Positions 14,679 through 24,200 of a stretch of 41,821 nucleotides of DNA are shown piece by piece (the stretch's first letter is position 1; each line of letters opens with the position of its first letter). The stretch comes from JACKII01 sp041687435 (lineage in GTDB: Bacteria > Pseudomonadota > Alphaproteobacteria > Bin95): the NCBI GenBank assembly GCA_041687435.1, contig JAWLBX010000027.1, positions 1 through 41,821 of the forward strand, given 5' to 3'. Made by a program: the position numbers and the translations under genes. The notes under the pieces are model-generated. The model had not been told where the DNA came from. It did no database searches and saw only the letters and a program-made list of their open reading frames with translations.

Positions 14679-16727
14679 TTAAAGCCCCTCTGCCTCGCAG
14701 AAGGTTTCATTGTAACAGGCGCCGCGCTCGATATCGGTCCGCAGATCGGCAGACAGCAAGGCGTTTACCGTCTGGCCGGTCGGGCTGGTGCGCAGCCAAG
14801 TGCCCTTGGGCGAGTAAACCACCCCAGGCCGCACCGCCTCCGTCACGTGCGCTTTCAGGTGAACCTCGCCGAGGGCATTGAAAAGGCGCACGGTCTGCCC
14901 GGTGACGATCCCGCGTGCCGCCGCATCGGTCGGATTGATCTCCAGCCGTTCCAGCCCATCCGAATCCGCACTGGCTCCAAAGGTGGCGTTGGTGCGCTTG
15001 TCTGACGAGGGCGAGATCAGCACCAGCGGCAGGTCCTGCGGCGGCGCCTCATAACGCGGCAGGCCAAAGCCAAACAGTTCCTCGAGATTCTGCGAAAACA
15101 GTTCGATCTTGCCGGAAGCCGTGCCGGGCCGCACCGTCTTGCAGAGAATCAGTTCGGCACCGCCATCCGCTGTCATGGCAAGCGCGCGGTCCAGCGGCAC
15201 CTGGCTGGGCTTGAAGCCCTGCAGGCGCGGATCGGCATCCGCAAAGGCATCGTCCATGAGTTCATCGTCGCTCGCCCGGAAGATCGGGTCGTCGAAACCG
15301 AAGCGGCCGGCAAGCCGGCGGAAGATCTCCGTGTTCGGCAGGCTTTCGCCCACGCAGGGGATCACCGGCTCGGCCCGTTGCAGGTATTGCTGGCCGTAGG
15401 CGCCGTAGATATCCGCATATTCGAAATGGCTGGCGGCGGGCAGCACCACGTCGCAATAGGCCATGCTGTCGGTCATCACCACGTCGGCGCCGCAGACGAA
15501 CACGTCGTCCTCCTGCGCCAGTGCCTCCCGCATCAGGTTCTGGTCCGGGTGGGTGGCGACCGGGTTGTGGTTGTAGATCATCACCGCCCGGATCGGCGGG
15601 TCGAGGCTGCGGTCCAGCAGCTTCTCCGACACGTCGACGATATTGATGGTGCGGGTGCCCGCGGGCACCAGATCCGGCCGTTGCAGGCGCAACGTCGTCT
15701 TGGGAAAAGCATTGCCGGGCTTGGCGAACACGCCCGCCCCCAGCCGGCCGTGCTGGCCGGTCAGCGCCTGCAGGGCCATGGCCGCGCGGATGCCGGAGCC
15801 GCCGCTCGCCCCGCGCTCAATGCCGTTGCCGACCGAAACGCCGATATTCCTCCCCTCGCAATACCAGTCCGCAAACCGGTCGAATTCCTCGGCAGAAATG
15901 CGGCAGGTGGCGAACACCTGCTCGCGTGTCACTTTGCGGGCCTTGGCCATGAAGGGCGCGTAGCCCTCCACCCATTTGGCGATGAAGGCTTGGTCGTGCG
16001 CGCCGCGGCGTTCCAGTTCCGCCGCCAGGCCGAGTGCCAGCATCACGTCGGTTCCCGGATGCACGGCGATGTGCAGGTCCGCCTGCTCCGCAATCTTGGT
16101 TCGCTTCGGGTCGATCACCACCAGCCGGGCGCCGTTCCACTCGCGCGCGGCGTTGATCTCACGGACCAGATGCAGGTTAGAGACGGTGACGTTGTTGCCC
16201 CAGACCACGATCAGGTCGGAATGGCGCAACTGATCCGGCGGCATGCCGGGTGCGGTGCCGTAGAGGCTGGCATAGGCCGTGCCGCGCACGATTCCGCAGA
16301 GCGGCCCGCGCGCCAGCAGGGAGGCGCCGAGCTTATGGAAGAAGCGTCGGTCCATGCTGCCGCCAGCCAGCTCGCCATGCGGGCCGGCATAGTTGAAGGG
16401 CAGCACGCTTTGCGGGCCGTGCTTCGCGATGGCGCGGGAGAAGCCGGCGTGGATCGCGTCCAGCGCCTCCTCCCACGAGATCGGGGCGAAGCTGCCGGAG
16501 CCACGCTTGCCGATGCGCTTTAACGGATGCGTCAGGCGGGCGTCGCCGTGCACAAAATCCGGGTAGTGGCGGGCAACCTTGTTGCAGATCACGCTGGCGG
16601 TGTAGGGGTTGGCGTCCGACCCCCGTACCTTCACGATCCGGCTGTCCTGTACCTCGATCGAAAGGCTGCAGGTATCCGGGCAATCCAGCGGGCAGACGCT
16701 GGGCTTTATGAGAGTGGCGGTATTCAT
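14679..16727 (-). CDS. Molybdopterin-dependent oxidoreductase (DMSO reductase superfamily)
   Basis: The 682-residue protein opens with a [4Fe-4S] motif, C12-x3-C16-x3-C20-x27-C48 (CPLDCPDTC ... VICNK). C144 in GPLCGIVRG has the spacing to the following conserved Gly that is seen for the molybdenum-ligand Cys of NapA-like enzymes. The middle has LIVVWGNNVTVSNLHL and LVVIDPKRTKIAEQAD, the cofactor-binding segments. The C-terminal molydopterin-dinucleotide domain ends with TGQTVRLFNALGEVHLK and related blocks. There is no twin-arginine signal, so it is probably cytoplasmic. AGGAG precedes the ATG by nine bases. It lies 90 bases downstream of the FO-synthase gene on the same strand and converges on the selenoprotein gene. 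The substrate is unknown. Confidence 0.87.
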   Translation of the reverse strand: MNTATLIKPSVCPLDCPDTCSLSIEVQDSRIVKVRGSDANPYTASVICNKVARHYPDFVHGDARLTHPLKRIGKRGSGSFAPISWEEALDAIHAGFSRAIAKHGPQSVLPFNYAGPHGELAGGSMDRRFFHKLGASLLARGPLCGIVRGTAYASLYGTAPGMPPDQLRHSDLIVVWGNNVTVSNLHLVREINAAREWNGARLVVIDPKRTKIAEQADLHIAVHPGTDVMLALGLAAELERRGAHDQAFIAKWVEGYAPFMAKARKVTREQVFATCRISAEEFDRFADWYCEGRNIGVSVGNGIERGASGGSGIRAAMALQALTGQHGRLGAGVFAKPGNAFPKTTLRLQRPDLVPAGTRTINIVDVSEKLLDRSLDPPIRAVMIYNHNPVATHPDQNLMREALAQEDDVFVCGADVVMTDSMAYCDVVLPAASHFEYADIYGAYGQQYLQRAEPVIPCVGESLPNTEIFRRLAGRFGFDDPIFRASDDELMDDAFADADPRLQGFKPSQVPLDRALAMTADGGAELILCKTVRPGTASGKIELFSQNLEELFGFGLPRYEAPPQDLPLVLISPSSDKRTNATFGASADSDGLERLEINPTDAAARGIVTGQTVRLFNALGEVHLKAHVTEAVRPGVVYSPKGTWLRTSPTGQTVNALLSADLRTDIERGACYNETFCEAEGL

Positions 16728-16817
16728 GTCGGCAGGCTCCTAGCGCACATACCGCAAAATAGCGCGATTGGGCGCGTTTAACCAGCAGTCAGCCAGTCAC
16801 CGGCGCCGGCGGGGTCT

Positions 16818-19271
16818 TTACCCCACCCCCGGCCTCACCAACACCCGCTTTTCGCCCCCCTCCTCGCGCGCATACTCCCGCGCCAGGGGGTTGACCACAT
16901 CCGATAGCGGCGCAGCCTGCTTTGATCGCCGCACCTGGGTTTCCGGCGGCGTCCCGTAGTCGGTGGTGCGTTGCACCGGGGAGCGGCCGGCGCGGCGAAT
17001 GACGTGTTCCATCAGTTGCGGCGGCCATTCCTCGCCGTGGGTGGCGCCGGCGGCGCGGGTGATGCTCTCGTTCATCAGGGTGCCGCCCAGGTCGTTGACG
17101 CCGGCGGCGAGCGCGGCCGCAACGCCGGTCTCGCCCATCTTCACCCAGCTGGTCTGGATGCTGCGGAAGTGGGGGTGCAGGGCCAAGCGGGCGACGGCAT
17201 GCATCAGCAGCGCCTCCCGGAAGGTCGGGCCGGGCCGCGCCCTGCCCTTCAGGTAGAGCGGCGCCTCGTGCGCCACGAACGGCAGCGGCACGAACTCGGT
17301 AAAACCGCCGGTCTCCCCCTGCAGGTCGCGCAGACGCAGCAGATGGCGCGCCCAATGCTCCGGCCGCTCGACATGGCCGTACATTATGGTCGCCGTGGTC
17401 TTGAAGCCGGCCTTGTGCGCGGCCCGCATGCCGTCCAGCCAAAGCTGCGTCGTCAGCTTGTCCGGGCAGAGGATCTTGCGCACCTCGTCGTCCAGCAGCT
17501 CCGCCGCCGTGCCAGGCAGCGTGTCGAGCCCCGCCGCCTTCAGATCCTGCAGATAGTCTGCCAGCGGCCGCCCCAGCGTCTCTGCCCCCTGGAACACCTC
17601 TAGCGGCGAGAAGGCATGCACGTGCATGTGCGGTACCGCCTGCTTCACGGCCCGACAGATATCCAGATAGGTCTGGCCGGTATAGGCGGGATGGATACCG
17701 CCCTGCATGCAGACCTCGGTTGCCCCGCGCTCCCATGCCTCCACCGCGCGGCGCTGGATCTCGTCCAGTGGCACGACATAGGGATCGCCGCGCAGGCTCT
17801 CCGTCAGCTTGCCCTTGGAAAAGGCGCAAAACTGGCATTTGAAGTAGCAGACATTGGTGTAGTTGATATTGCGGTTGACCACATAGGTCACCTGCTCGCC
17901 CATCACCTGCCGCCGCAGCCTGTCTGCTGCTTGCGCGACCGCGCCGAAATCCGGCCCTCGGGCCTGGAACAGCGTGACGATCTCCGCCTCCGTCAGATCC
18001 TCGCCGGCGAAGGGCTTTGCCAGGATGCGGGCGATCTCGGGCGAGGCGATTTGCGGCTCCTCCAGCCAGCGGAGGTCGCTAGCGGGCGGCTCGCTGGACG
18101 TGCCGGTGGACCACGTATCGGTACGGGCCAGGCCGTCGGCATCCATGGCGTGCAGCACGGCCTTGAGCAGCTTCTTGTCCACCCACTCGGCCGCACGCTG
18201 GGCATAGCGCGGATAGACCGTCAGCCGCTCCACCAGATGCTTGCCGGCGGCGGCGGTGTCGGCGGCCAGCTTGTCCAGGTGCGGCCAGGGCGCCTCCGGG
18301 TTCACATAGTCGGGCGTAAGCGGGGAGACGCCGCCCCAGTCGTTGATGCCGGCATCGACAATTGGCTGCAAGCCCTCCGGCGAGAGGTTCGGCGGCGCCT
18401 GCACGCTCATTTCGGGGCCGAAGATCAGGCGGGCGACAGCGATGGTCCAGAGCAGCTCCTCCAGCGAGGGCTCGGGTGCGGTGTGCATCTTGGTGCCCGG
18501 CTTGGCGCGGAAGTTCTGGACGATGATTTCCTGGATGTGGCCGTAATCCTCGTGGATTGCCCGGATCGCCAGCAGCGATTCGATCCGCTCGGCCCGGGTC
18601 TCGCCGATGCCGATCAGAATGCCGGTGGTGAACGGCACCCTCGCCTCCCCGGCCGCGCGCAGGGTATCGAGCCGCACGGCGGGCGCTTTGTCGGGCGAAC
18701 CGTGGTGCGGCATGCCCTTCTCGGTCAGTCGATCGGACAGGCTTTCCACCATGATGCCCATGCTGGCCGCGACCGGGCGCAGCGTCCGGATCTGGTCGGC
18801 CGTCATCACGCCGGGGTTCAGGTGTGGGATCAGGCCGGTCTGCTCGAACACCGCCTCGGCGCAGGCGTGCAGATAGTCGAGGGTGGAGGCATAGCCCATG
18901 CGCTCCAACTCCTCCCGCGCCACGCGGTAGCGTGCCTCCGGTTGGTCGCCAAGCGTGAACAGCGCTTCCTTGCAGCCCATCTCCGCACCCTGGCGGGCGA
19001 CGGTCACGACCTCGTCCACGGTCATGAAGGCCTTGGTCAGATTGCGCGGCGCCTGGGCGAACGTGCAGTAGTGGCAGACATCGCGGCAAAGATGTGTGAG
19101 CGGAATGAATACCTTGCGGCTGTAGGTGACGAGCGGGCCGAAGCCCCGGTCGCGCAGATGTGCCGCGGCTTCCGTCAGCAGCGCGAGGTCTTCGCACTCG
19201 GCAAGCGCAAGGGCTTGGGCGTCGTCCAGGCGCGCGCCTTCGCGCGCCGCGGCCACGATGGGGGAGAACAT
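16818..19271 (-). CDS. fbiC: FO synthase, fused CofG-CofH (FbiC type), for coenzyme F420
   Basis: A bifunctional radical-SAM protein of about 817 residues. The CofG half has CRDVCHYC (C62, C66, C69) and the CofH half has CYFKCQFC (C475, C479, C482). Other family blocks are FTLGDQPEARY, HLNPGVM, QNFRAKPGT, PPNLSPEGLQPIVDAGINDWGG in the first half and MQGGIHPAYTGQTYLDI, HAFSPLEVFQG, GTAAELLDDEVR, ATIMYGHVE in the second. The enzyme joins tyrosine and 5-amino-6-ribitylaminouracil to make 7,8-didemethyl-8-hydroxy-5-deazariboflavin, the chromophore of F420. ATG 19271 is chosen because similarity begins there. The frame is open to GTG 19400, and no site has a good Shine-Dalgarno. Fused CofGH is typical of Actinobacteria, and transfer into Proteobacteria is known. 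cofC, cofD and cofE are not in the window. Confidence 0.92.
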   Translation of the reverse strand: MFSPIVAAAREGARLDDAQALALAECEDLALLTEAAAHLRDRGFGPLVTYSRKVFIPLTHLCRDVCHYCTFAQAPRNLTKAFMTVDEVVTVARQGAEMGCKEALFTLGDQPEARYRVAREELERMGYASTLDYLHACAEAVFEQTGLIPHLNPGVMTADQIRTLRPVAASMGIMVESLSDRLTEKGMPHHGSPDKAPAVRLDTLRAAGEARVPFTTGILIGIGETRAERIESLLAIRAIHEDYGHIQEIIVQNFRAKPGTKMHTAPEPSLEELLWTIAVARLIFGPEMSVQAPPNLSPEGLQPIVDAGINDWGGVSPLTPDYVNPEAPWPHLDKLAADTAAAGKHLVERLTVYPRYAQRAAEWVDKKLLKAVLHAMDADGLARTDTWSTGTSSEPPASDLRWLEEPQIASPEIARILAKPFAGEDLTEAEIVTLFQARGPDFGAVAQAADRLRRQVMGEQVTYVVNRNINYTNVCYFKCQFCAFSKGKLTESLRGDPYVVPLDEIQRRAVEAWERGATEVCMQGGIHPAYTGQTYLDICRAVKQAVPHMHVHAFSPLEVFQGAETLGRPLADYLQDLKAAGLDTLPGTAAELLDDEVRKILCPDKLTTQLWLDGMRAAHKAGFKTTATIMYGHVERPEHWARHLLRLRDLQGETGGFTEFVPLPFVAHEAPLYLKGRARPGPTFREALLMHAVARLALHPHFRSIQTSWVKMGETGVAAALAAGVNDLGGTLMNESITRAAGATHGEEWPPQLMEHVIRRAGRSPVQRTTDYGTPPETQVRRSKQAAPLSDVVNPLAREYAREEGGEKRVLVRPGVG

Positions 19272-19443
19272 GAGCGTATCCACTGGCGGTGCTTCGGTGA
19301 GCGCATCGCGCTCGCATCGTTTTCTGTGTGGGCTATTGAGAACTGCCCGCCCCGGCGCCTTTCCGGGGGGCCGCATCGCGGCATGGGCGGCAGTTTGCAC
19401 ACCCGTGCCGCCGGGGTCAATCGCCGCCCTGCCCGCCGTGTGC

Positions 19444-19956
19444 TCAGCGGATGAAGCGCTTTACATAATCGGCGCCAAGACCGACCGCCTCGAAATGCTT
19501 GCGCGCGGCATTCACCCGATCGAACACGTCGGTGGAGCCGATGGTGTTGCCTTCCTCGTCGCAATAGAGCAGCGCGCCGGTGTTGTGGAACAGGGTCAGC
19601 ATGTGGTCGCCCTCGTCCACCACCAGCGTGTGCACGTCGCCCGGCGGCTCAAAAAGGTACGAGCCGGCGGTGGCGACCCAGTCGCGCTCCAGATAGCGCC
19701 AACGGCCATCCAGCACGAAGCCATGCACCGGCGCGGGGTGACGATGGCGCGAAACAACTCCGGCTTGCGTAACCTTGGTCAGATGCACCCAATAGCCCTG
19801 GCTGACGTTCAGGCACAACGGACGCGACCAGCGGCCCGGACCGTTCGGCACCCAAAGGCGCTCGTCCTCCGGCTCGAGCCCGTCTTTCCAGAAGATTTCG
19901 TCCAACATGTCTTGCGGAACCAGCGGCGAGTAACGGGGTGTGAGGGAGTCTGGCAT
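19444..19956 (-). CDS. Cupin, 2,4'-dihydroxyacetophenone dioxygenase-like
   Basis: The 170-residue single-cupin protein has HRHPAPVHGFVLDGRWRY as the first metal motif (His-x-His and a later His) and GSYLFEPPGDVHTLVV as the second. It ends with an acidic, alpha-helical tail. This pattern matches proteins annotated as 2,4'-dihydroxyacetophenone dioxygenase, which cleave a C-C bond next to a carbonyl with O2. Most such annotations are by similarity only. ATG 19956 is preferred because AAGGA lies six bases upstream; ATG 19962 is too close. It lies 172 bases upstream of fbiC on the same strand. Confidence 0.82.
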   Translation of the reverse strand: MPDSLTPRYSPLVPQDMLDEIFWKDGLEPEDERLWVPNGPGRWSRPLCLNVSQGYWVHLTKVTQAGVVSRHRHPAPVHGFVLDGRWRYLERDWVATAGSYLFEPPGDVHTLVVDEGDHMLTLFHNTGALLYCDEEGNTIGSTDVFDRVNAARKHFEAVGLGADYVKRFIR

Positions 19957-20136
19957 TGGCATTCCTTCAATGTTCGTCCGGGCAATGCTGCCCCAGACAT
20001 AAGGCTTTGGCTGACACGTCCAGCGTGTCATATTGGTTGTGATGGGTCGGGATCGACTGCGTTGGCCGCCAACCCTTCCGGCAAGCCATCGCATTGCTCG
20101 AGGATGGATTTTGCACGGTTGCCGGTGGAATATCGC

Positions 20137-21330
20137 ATGATGGACGGTGAACTCAACCAACTGATTTTGGAGATTTATGACACAATTCCGGATCCTGGGC
20201 GCTGGCCACTGGTCTTGGACCGTTTTGCAGAATATGTTGGCGCCCGCGGCTGCATCATTTCGGAGATCGAAGGGATTGGCGACGCCCGCCGGATCGTCAC
20301 GCCATACCTTTCCACAAAGTACGATGAAAAGGCGATCCAGAAGTATCTGGAATCCTACGCCCATTTCGAATTTCTGGACCAGGCGCGCTACGAGGAGCTT
20401 TCGCAGGCGCAACGCGATGCCATCGACCTGATCGATCAGGAAACCTTGGCGGGCGACGACCTCGAAGCGTTTCTGGCACGCCCCAACGTGAAGCGGATGC
20501 AGGCAATTGGCGTTGTGCAGCGTGCAGGCGGATTGTTGGACAAGGATAACACGTTCCGCGCCCGTTTTTCCGTTCACTTCGGCAAGGAAAGGGGGGGATT
20601 TTCGGCGGAAAAGAAAGCCGATCTCGGATTGCTGCTGCCGCATATCGCCAAGGCCATCGAAATCGGCCGCCCTGTCAAGCAACTCGAAGCCACAAAAGCC
20701 GGTATGGTTGCGGCAATGAACCGGTTCCGGATGGGAGTCTGCATTCTTGACCGTCACGGCCGGGTCGAAGCGGCGAATGATGAGTTCCTGCGGCAGGTCG
20801 AGACTTATCCTCAGTACACGATCGACCAGAACAAGCGGCTGCATCTGCACCACAGTGCCGATCATAAACGGCTTAATGACATGCTGACCGATACCTTGAC
20901 CCACGGAAAGCATGGCGCCCGCCCGCGGAAAGAGGCAATCATGGTTGCAGGTGCGGAAGATGTCATTGAATTGGACGACATCGGAACCCTGTGTGTTGAG
21001 GTTGCGCCCGTGCACAGGATCAACGAAATAGGAACGTCAGAGTTCAACGGCGCCATCGTCTATAGCCTTGATACCAGCAAGCCGATGCCGTTCGACCCGG
21101 TCATGATGAGCAACCGGTTTAACCTGTCGAAAGCAGAAACAGCGCTGCTGGAGATGATTGCGAACGGGCTGAGCAATGCGCAGATTGCGGACCAGCGCTG
21201 CCGCGCGGTCGATACCATCAATGCACAGGTCAAAGCGCTTTTGAGCAAGACTGGTGCGGCCAACCGCACCCATCTGGTACGGTTGATGGCGTGCTTCGGC
21301 ACAGATTACTTATTGCCCGCGGCCGAATGA
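20137..21330 (+). CDS. LuxR-type HTH transcriptional regulator
   Basis: This 397-residue protein has a C-terminal LuxR/FixJ-type helix-turn-helix at about residues 335-390 (FNLSKAETALLEMIANGLSNAQIAD, with the recognition helix near VDTINAQVKALLSKTGAANR). A PAS-like middle segment, FRMGVCILDRHGRVEAANDEFLRQ, starts near residue 200. The N-terminal part has no clear ligand domain. ATG 20137 has GGTGGA about eight bases upstream; ATG 20104 is an alternative. It is divergent from the cupin-fbiC-molybdoenzyme genes across 180 bases, so it is a candidate regulator of them. No response-regulator receiver domain is seen. Confidence 0.83.
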   Translation: MMDGELNQLILEIYDTIPDPGRWPLVLDRFAEYVGARGCIISEIEGIGDARRIVTPYLSTKYDEKAIQKYLESYAHFEFLDQARYEELSQAQRDAIDLIDQETLAGDDLEAFLARPNVKRMQAIGVVQRAGGLLDKDNTFRARFSVHFGKERGGFSAEKKADLGLLLPHIAKAIEIGRPVKQLEATKAGMVAAMNRFRMGVCILDRHGRVEAANDEFLRQVETYPQYTIDQNKRLHLHHSADHKRLNDMLTDTLTHGKHGARPRKEAIMVAGAEDVIELDDIGTLCVEVAPVHRINEIGTSEFNGAIVYSLDTSKPMPFDPVMMSNRFNLSKAETALLEMIANGLSNAQIADQRCRAVDTINAQVKALLSKTGAANRTHLVRLMACFGTDYLLPAAE

Positions 21331-21354
21331 GCGGTTGCCGTGTCGCCGGCGCGG

Positions 21355-22737
21355 TTAGAACCCGGCCGGCAGTTCCACACTGCTTGCCGTCAATTGTGCG
21401 GCGAGCGCCTGTTTCAGGCGCAGAAGCCCAGGCTCGTCCTTCGCCTCACAGCGCGCTACCAGTACATCCTGCGTGTTGGATGCCCGCAGCAGCCACCAGC
21501 CATCGGCTGTGTTGACACGCACGCCGTCGGTCGCGTCAACCTCTGCGCCCGCCGCTTTCAGGCGTTCGTGCACCTCATCCGGCACCACAAATTTTCGGTC
21601 TTCTGCGCATGTAAAGCGCAATTCCGGGGTGTTCATCACCGCGGGCAAGGTCTTGCGGAAATCGGCCAGGGTGTCGGTGCCGGTGGCAAGCACGCCCAAC
21701 GTCCGCACGGCTACATAGAGCGCATCATCATAGCCATAATACCCATCGGCATAGAAAATGTGGCCGCTCATCTCTCCGGCAAGCGGCGCCCCAACCTCGG
21801 CCATCTTTGCTTTGATGAGGGAATGGCCGGTGCGGTACATCATTGGCTGGCCGCCAGCCGCGGCCACGGCATCGAACAGCACTTGGCTAGCCTTGACGTC
21901 GGCGATGATCGTCCCGCCTGGGTGGCGGGAAAGGACGTCGCGCGCCAGCATCACCAGCAACTGATCCGCCCAAAGCACCTCGCCGTTGCCGTCGATCACG
22001 CCGATGCGGTCGCCGTCGCCATCAAAGGCAATGCCGAGTTCCGCGCCAGCCGTTTTGACCGCGGCCTGCAATTGCTCCAGCGTTTCCGGCAGGGTTGGGT
22101 CCGGGTGATGCACCGGGAAAGTGCCATCCACTGGCGCATTGAGAACCGTGTGCTCACCAGGCAGGTGGGCAACCAGGGCCTCAACCGTCGGGCCCGTGGC
22201 GCCGTTGCCGCAATCCCAGACCACCTTCAACGAACGACCCGGTGTATAATCCGCCAGCACGCGGTCGACATAGGCTTGGTTGATATCCACCTCGTCGACC
22301 CGCCCGGCACCGGTGGCAAATTCGCCTGCTGCCGCGATGCGCCCGATCTCCTGAATATCCATTCCGAAGAACGGCCTTTTCAGCAAAGCCATCTTAAAGC
22401 CGTTGTAATCCGGCGGGTTGTGGCTGCCCGTGATCTGAATTCCGCCATCGACATCCGCAAGATGGTAGCAGGCGAAATAGAGCATAGGCGTCGGGCTCAT
22501 TCCGATCCGCACCACATCGATCCCGCCTGCTGTCAACCCTTCCACGACCGCATCTGCCATCGTGGGCGACGACAGGCGGCCGTCATAGCCAACGGCGATT
22601 TTGCGCCCCCCGCGGGCTCTGACTATCGTGGCGAACGCCTGCCCGATGGCGCAAGCGTCGGTTTCGTGCAAGGTGTTGCCGACAATGCCGCGGATGTCGT
22701 ACTCGCGCAGGATGGTAGGGTCGAAATGGTGCTGCAT
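21355..22737 (-). CDS. Phosphomannomutase / phosphoglucomutase
   Basis: The 460-residue alpha-D-phosphohexomutase has the phosphoserine loop TGSHNPPDYNGFK (S105), the magnesium loop DGDGDR (D239, D241, D243), the sugar-binding loop GEMSGH (321-326) and the phosphate-binding RASNTQD near the C-terminus. That is the AlgC/ManB dual-specificity pattern. It interconverts hexose 6- and 1-phosphates for UDP-glucose or GDP-mannose synthesis. It lies seven bases after ugd, so galU, ugd and this gene form a nucleotide-sugar operon. Its 3' end converges on the LuxR gene with only 24 bases between. Confidence 0.93.
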   Translation of the reverse strand: MQHHFDPTILREYDIRGIVGNTLHETDACAIGQAFATIVRARGGRKIAVGYDGRLSSPTMADAVVEGLTAGGIDVVRIGMSPTPMLYFACYHLADVDGGIQITGSHNPPDYNGFKMALLKRPFFGMDIQEIGRIAAAGEFATGAGRVDEVDINQAYVDRVLADYTPGRSLKVVWDCGNGATGPTVEALVAHLPGEHTVLNAPVDGTFPVHHPDPTLPETLEQLQAAVKTAGAELGIAFDGDGDRIGVIDGNGEVLWADQLLVMLARDVLSRHPGGTIIADVKASQVLFDAVAAAGGQPMMYRTGHSLIKAKMAEVGAPLAGEMSGHIFYADGYYGYDDALYVAVRTLGVLATGTDTLADFRKTLPAVMNTPELRFTCAEDRKFVVPDEVHERLKAAGAEVDATDGVRVNTADGWWLLRASNTQDVLVARCEAKDEPGLLRLKQALAAQLTASSVELPAGF

Positions 22738-22744
22738 GGGCCGG

Positions 22745-24097
22745 TCACTCCGCCGCGTGGTTGATCTTGGGCGGCTGGCCTTCGTAACCGCGGCCGATGC
22801 CGTAATAGGTAAAGCCTGCGGCCCGCATGTTTGCCGGATCGAACAGGTTCCGCATGTCGACCATCACCGGTGCCCGCATCAGACTTTTGATTCTGTCCGG
22901 CGCCAGATCCCGGAATTGCTTCCATTCGGTGACAATGGCCACGCAGTCGGCATCCTGAAGGGCATCCTCCGCGTCCGTCGCGTAGTATGGTCCCTCTCCC
23001 AGTTCCTGCCGGCCTGTGGTCATGCCTTCCGGATCGTAGGCACGGACCTGGACGCCGGCCTTCAGCAGTTCCGGAACGATAACCAGCGCGGGCGACTCGC
23101 GCATATCGTCGGTCTCCGGCTTGAAGGTGAGGCCCAGTACGGCGGCAGTTTTGCCTTTTGCAGCCGCCCAGCCGCCAAGCCCGGCAATAACCCGCTCCGC
23201 CATTGCGTATTTGCGCTTATGGTTGATATCGGCCACCGTTTCGACGATGCGCAACGGCGCGCCGTACTGGCGGGCACTGTAGGTCAGTGCCATCGTATCC
23301 TTGGGAAAACAGGAACCGCCATAACCAGGGCCGGCCGCCAGGAACCTGCTGCCAATGCGGTCATCCATGCCGATGCCCTTGGCGACCAATTCCACATCCG
23401 CGCCGGCTTTTTCACAAAAATCGGCAATTTCATTGATGAAGGTGATTTTGGTCGCCAGGAAGCCGTTGGCGGCATACTTGATGAGTTCTGCGGTCACCAG
23501 ATCAGTGTGGAGAATTGGCACGCCCTTATTCGACAACGGCTGATAGAGCAGGTCCATCGCAGCCTTGGCGCGGTCACTTTCACAACCGACGATGACACGG
23601 TCTGGGTTCAGGAAATCCTCGATCGCTGCGCCTTCGCGCAGGAATTCGGGGTTGGAGACTACATCCCACTTCGTCCCGGCTGGGGCATGCTTGGCCACGA
23701 GGTCGCGGATGACGCGGTTGGTGCCGATCGGCACGGTGGACTTGGTAACAATGACGGTCTGCCCGGTCATCGCCTTCGCCACTTCTTCCGCCGCGGCAAA
23801 TACATGAGAAAGATTGGCGGCGCCATCGTCGCTTTGCGGAGTGCCGACGGCAATACACACCAAATCGGCCTCTGGCACCACTGCCGCCAGATCCTCAGTG
23901 AAATGTAAACGTCCCGCCGACGTCAGTCGCGTTACCATCTCCTTCAGACCGGGTTCATAAATCGGTATGCTGCCAGTCTTCAGCGCCGCTATCCGGCGTG
24001 CGTCGATATCGACGCATGTCACGTCGAACCCGAACTCGGCGAAGCAGGTTCCGGTCACCAAACCGACATAACCGGCGCCGATCATTACCACTTTCAT
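22745..24097 (-). CDS. ugd: UDP-glucose 6-dehydrogenase
   Basis: The 450-residue protein begins with the NAD Rossmann motif MIGAGYVGLVTG and has the catalytic loop GYGGSCFPKDT with the nucleophile C263. SNPEFLREG and VTAELIKYAANGFLATKI are further conserved blocks, and the C-terminal domain begins near LGLTFKPETDDMRES. It makes UDP-glucuronate from UDP-glucose by a two-step NAD-dependent oxidation. It lies between galU (103 bases upstream) and the hexomutase gene and supplies exopolysaccharide or lipid-linked glycans. Confidence 0.95.
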   Translation of the reverse strand: MKVVMIGAGYVGLVTGTCFAEFGFDVTCVDIDARRIAALKTGSIPIYEPGLKEMVTRLTSAGRLHFTEDLAAVVPEADLVCIAVGTPQSDDGAANLSHVFAAAEEVAKAMTGQTVIVTKSTVPIGTNRVIRDLVAKHAPAGTKWDVVSNPEFLREGAAIEDFLNPDRVIVGCESDRAKAAMDLLYQPLSNKGVPILHTDLVTAELIKYAANGFLATKITFINEIADFCEKAGADVELVAKGIGMDDRIGSRFLAAGPGYGGSCFPKDTMALTYSARQYGAPLRIVETVADINHKRKYAMAERVIAGLGGWAAAKGKTAAVLGLTFKPETDDMRESPALVIVPELLKAGVQVRAYDPEGMTTGRQELGEGPYYATDAEDALQDADCVAIVTEWKQFRDLAPDRIKSLMRAPVMVDMRNLFDPANMRAAGFTYYGIGRGYEGQPPKINHAAE

Positions 24098-24200
24098 GAA
24101 GCCGTCCTTTTCACGCCAATGGGCTTCCCATAGCCGGGCAATCGTTCAAATTTGTTGCAGAGCCTTGCAGCGGGCGCAAACGGAACGTCCGGCGTCTGCC

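Noticed and set aside
17616..19454. 612-codon open frame on the plus strand
   Set aside because: It is antisense to the FO-synthase gene, with an arginine- and histidine-rich composition and no family. It is open only because of high GC.
19126..20136. Long N-terminal extension of the LuxR-type regulator
   Set aside because: It runs antisense to fbiC and the cupin gene, has no domain, and good starts exist at 20104 and 20137.
19957..21015. Extended minus-strand frame joined to the cupin
   Set aside because: It is antisense to the LuxR-type gene. The cupin similarity starts at 19956, where a good ribosome-binding site is present.
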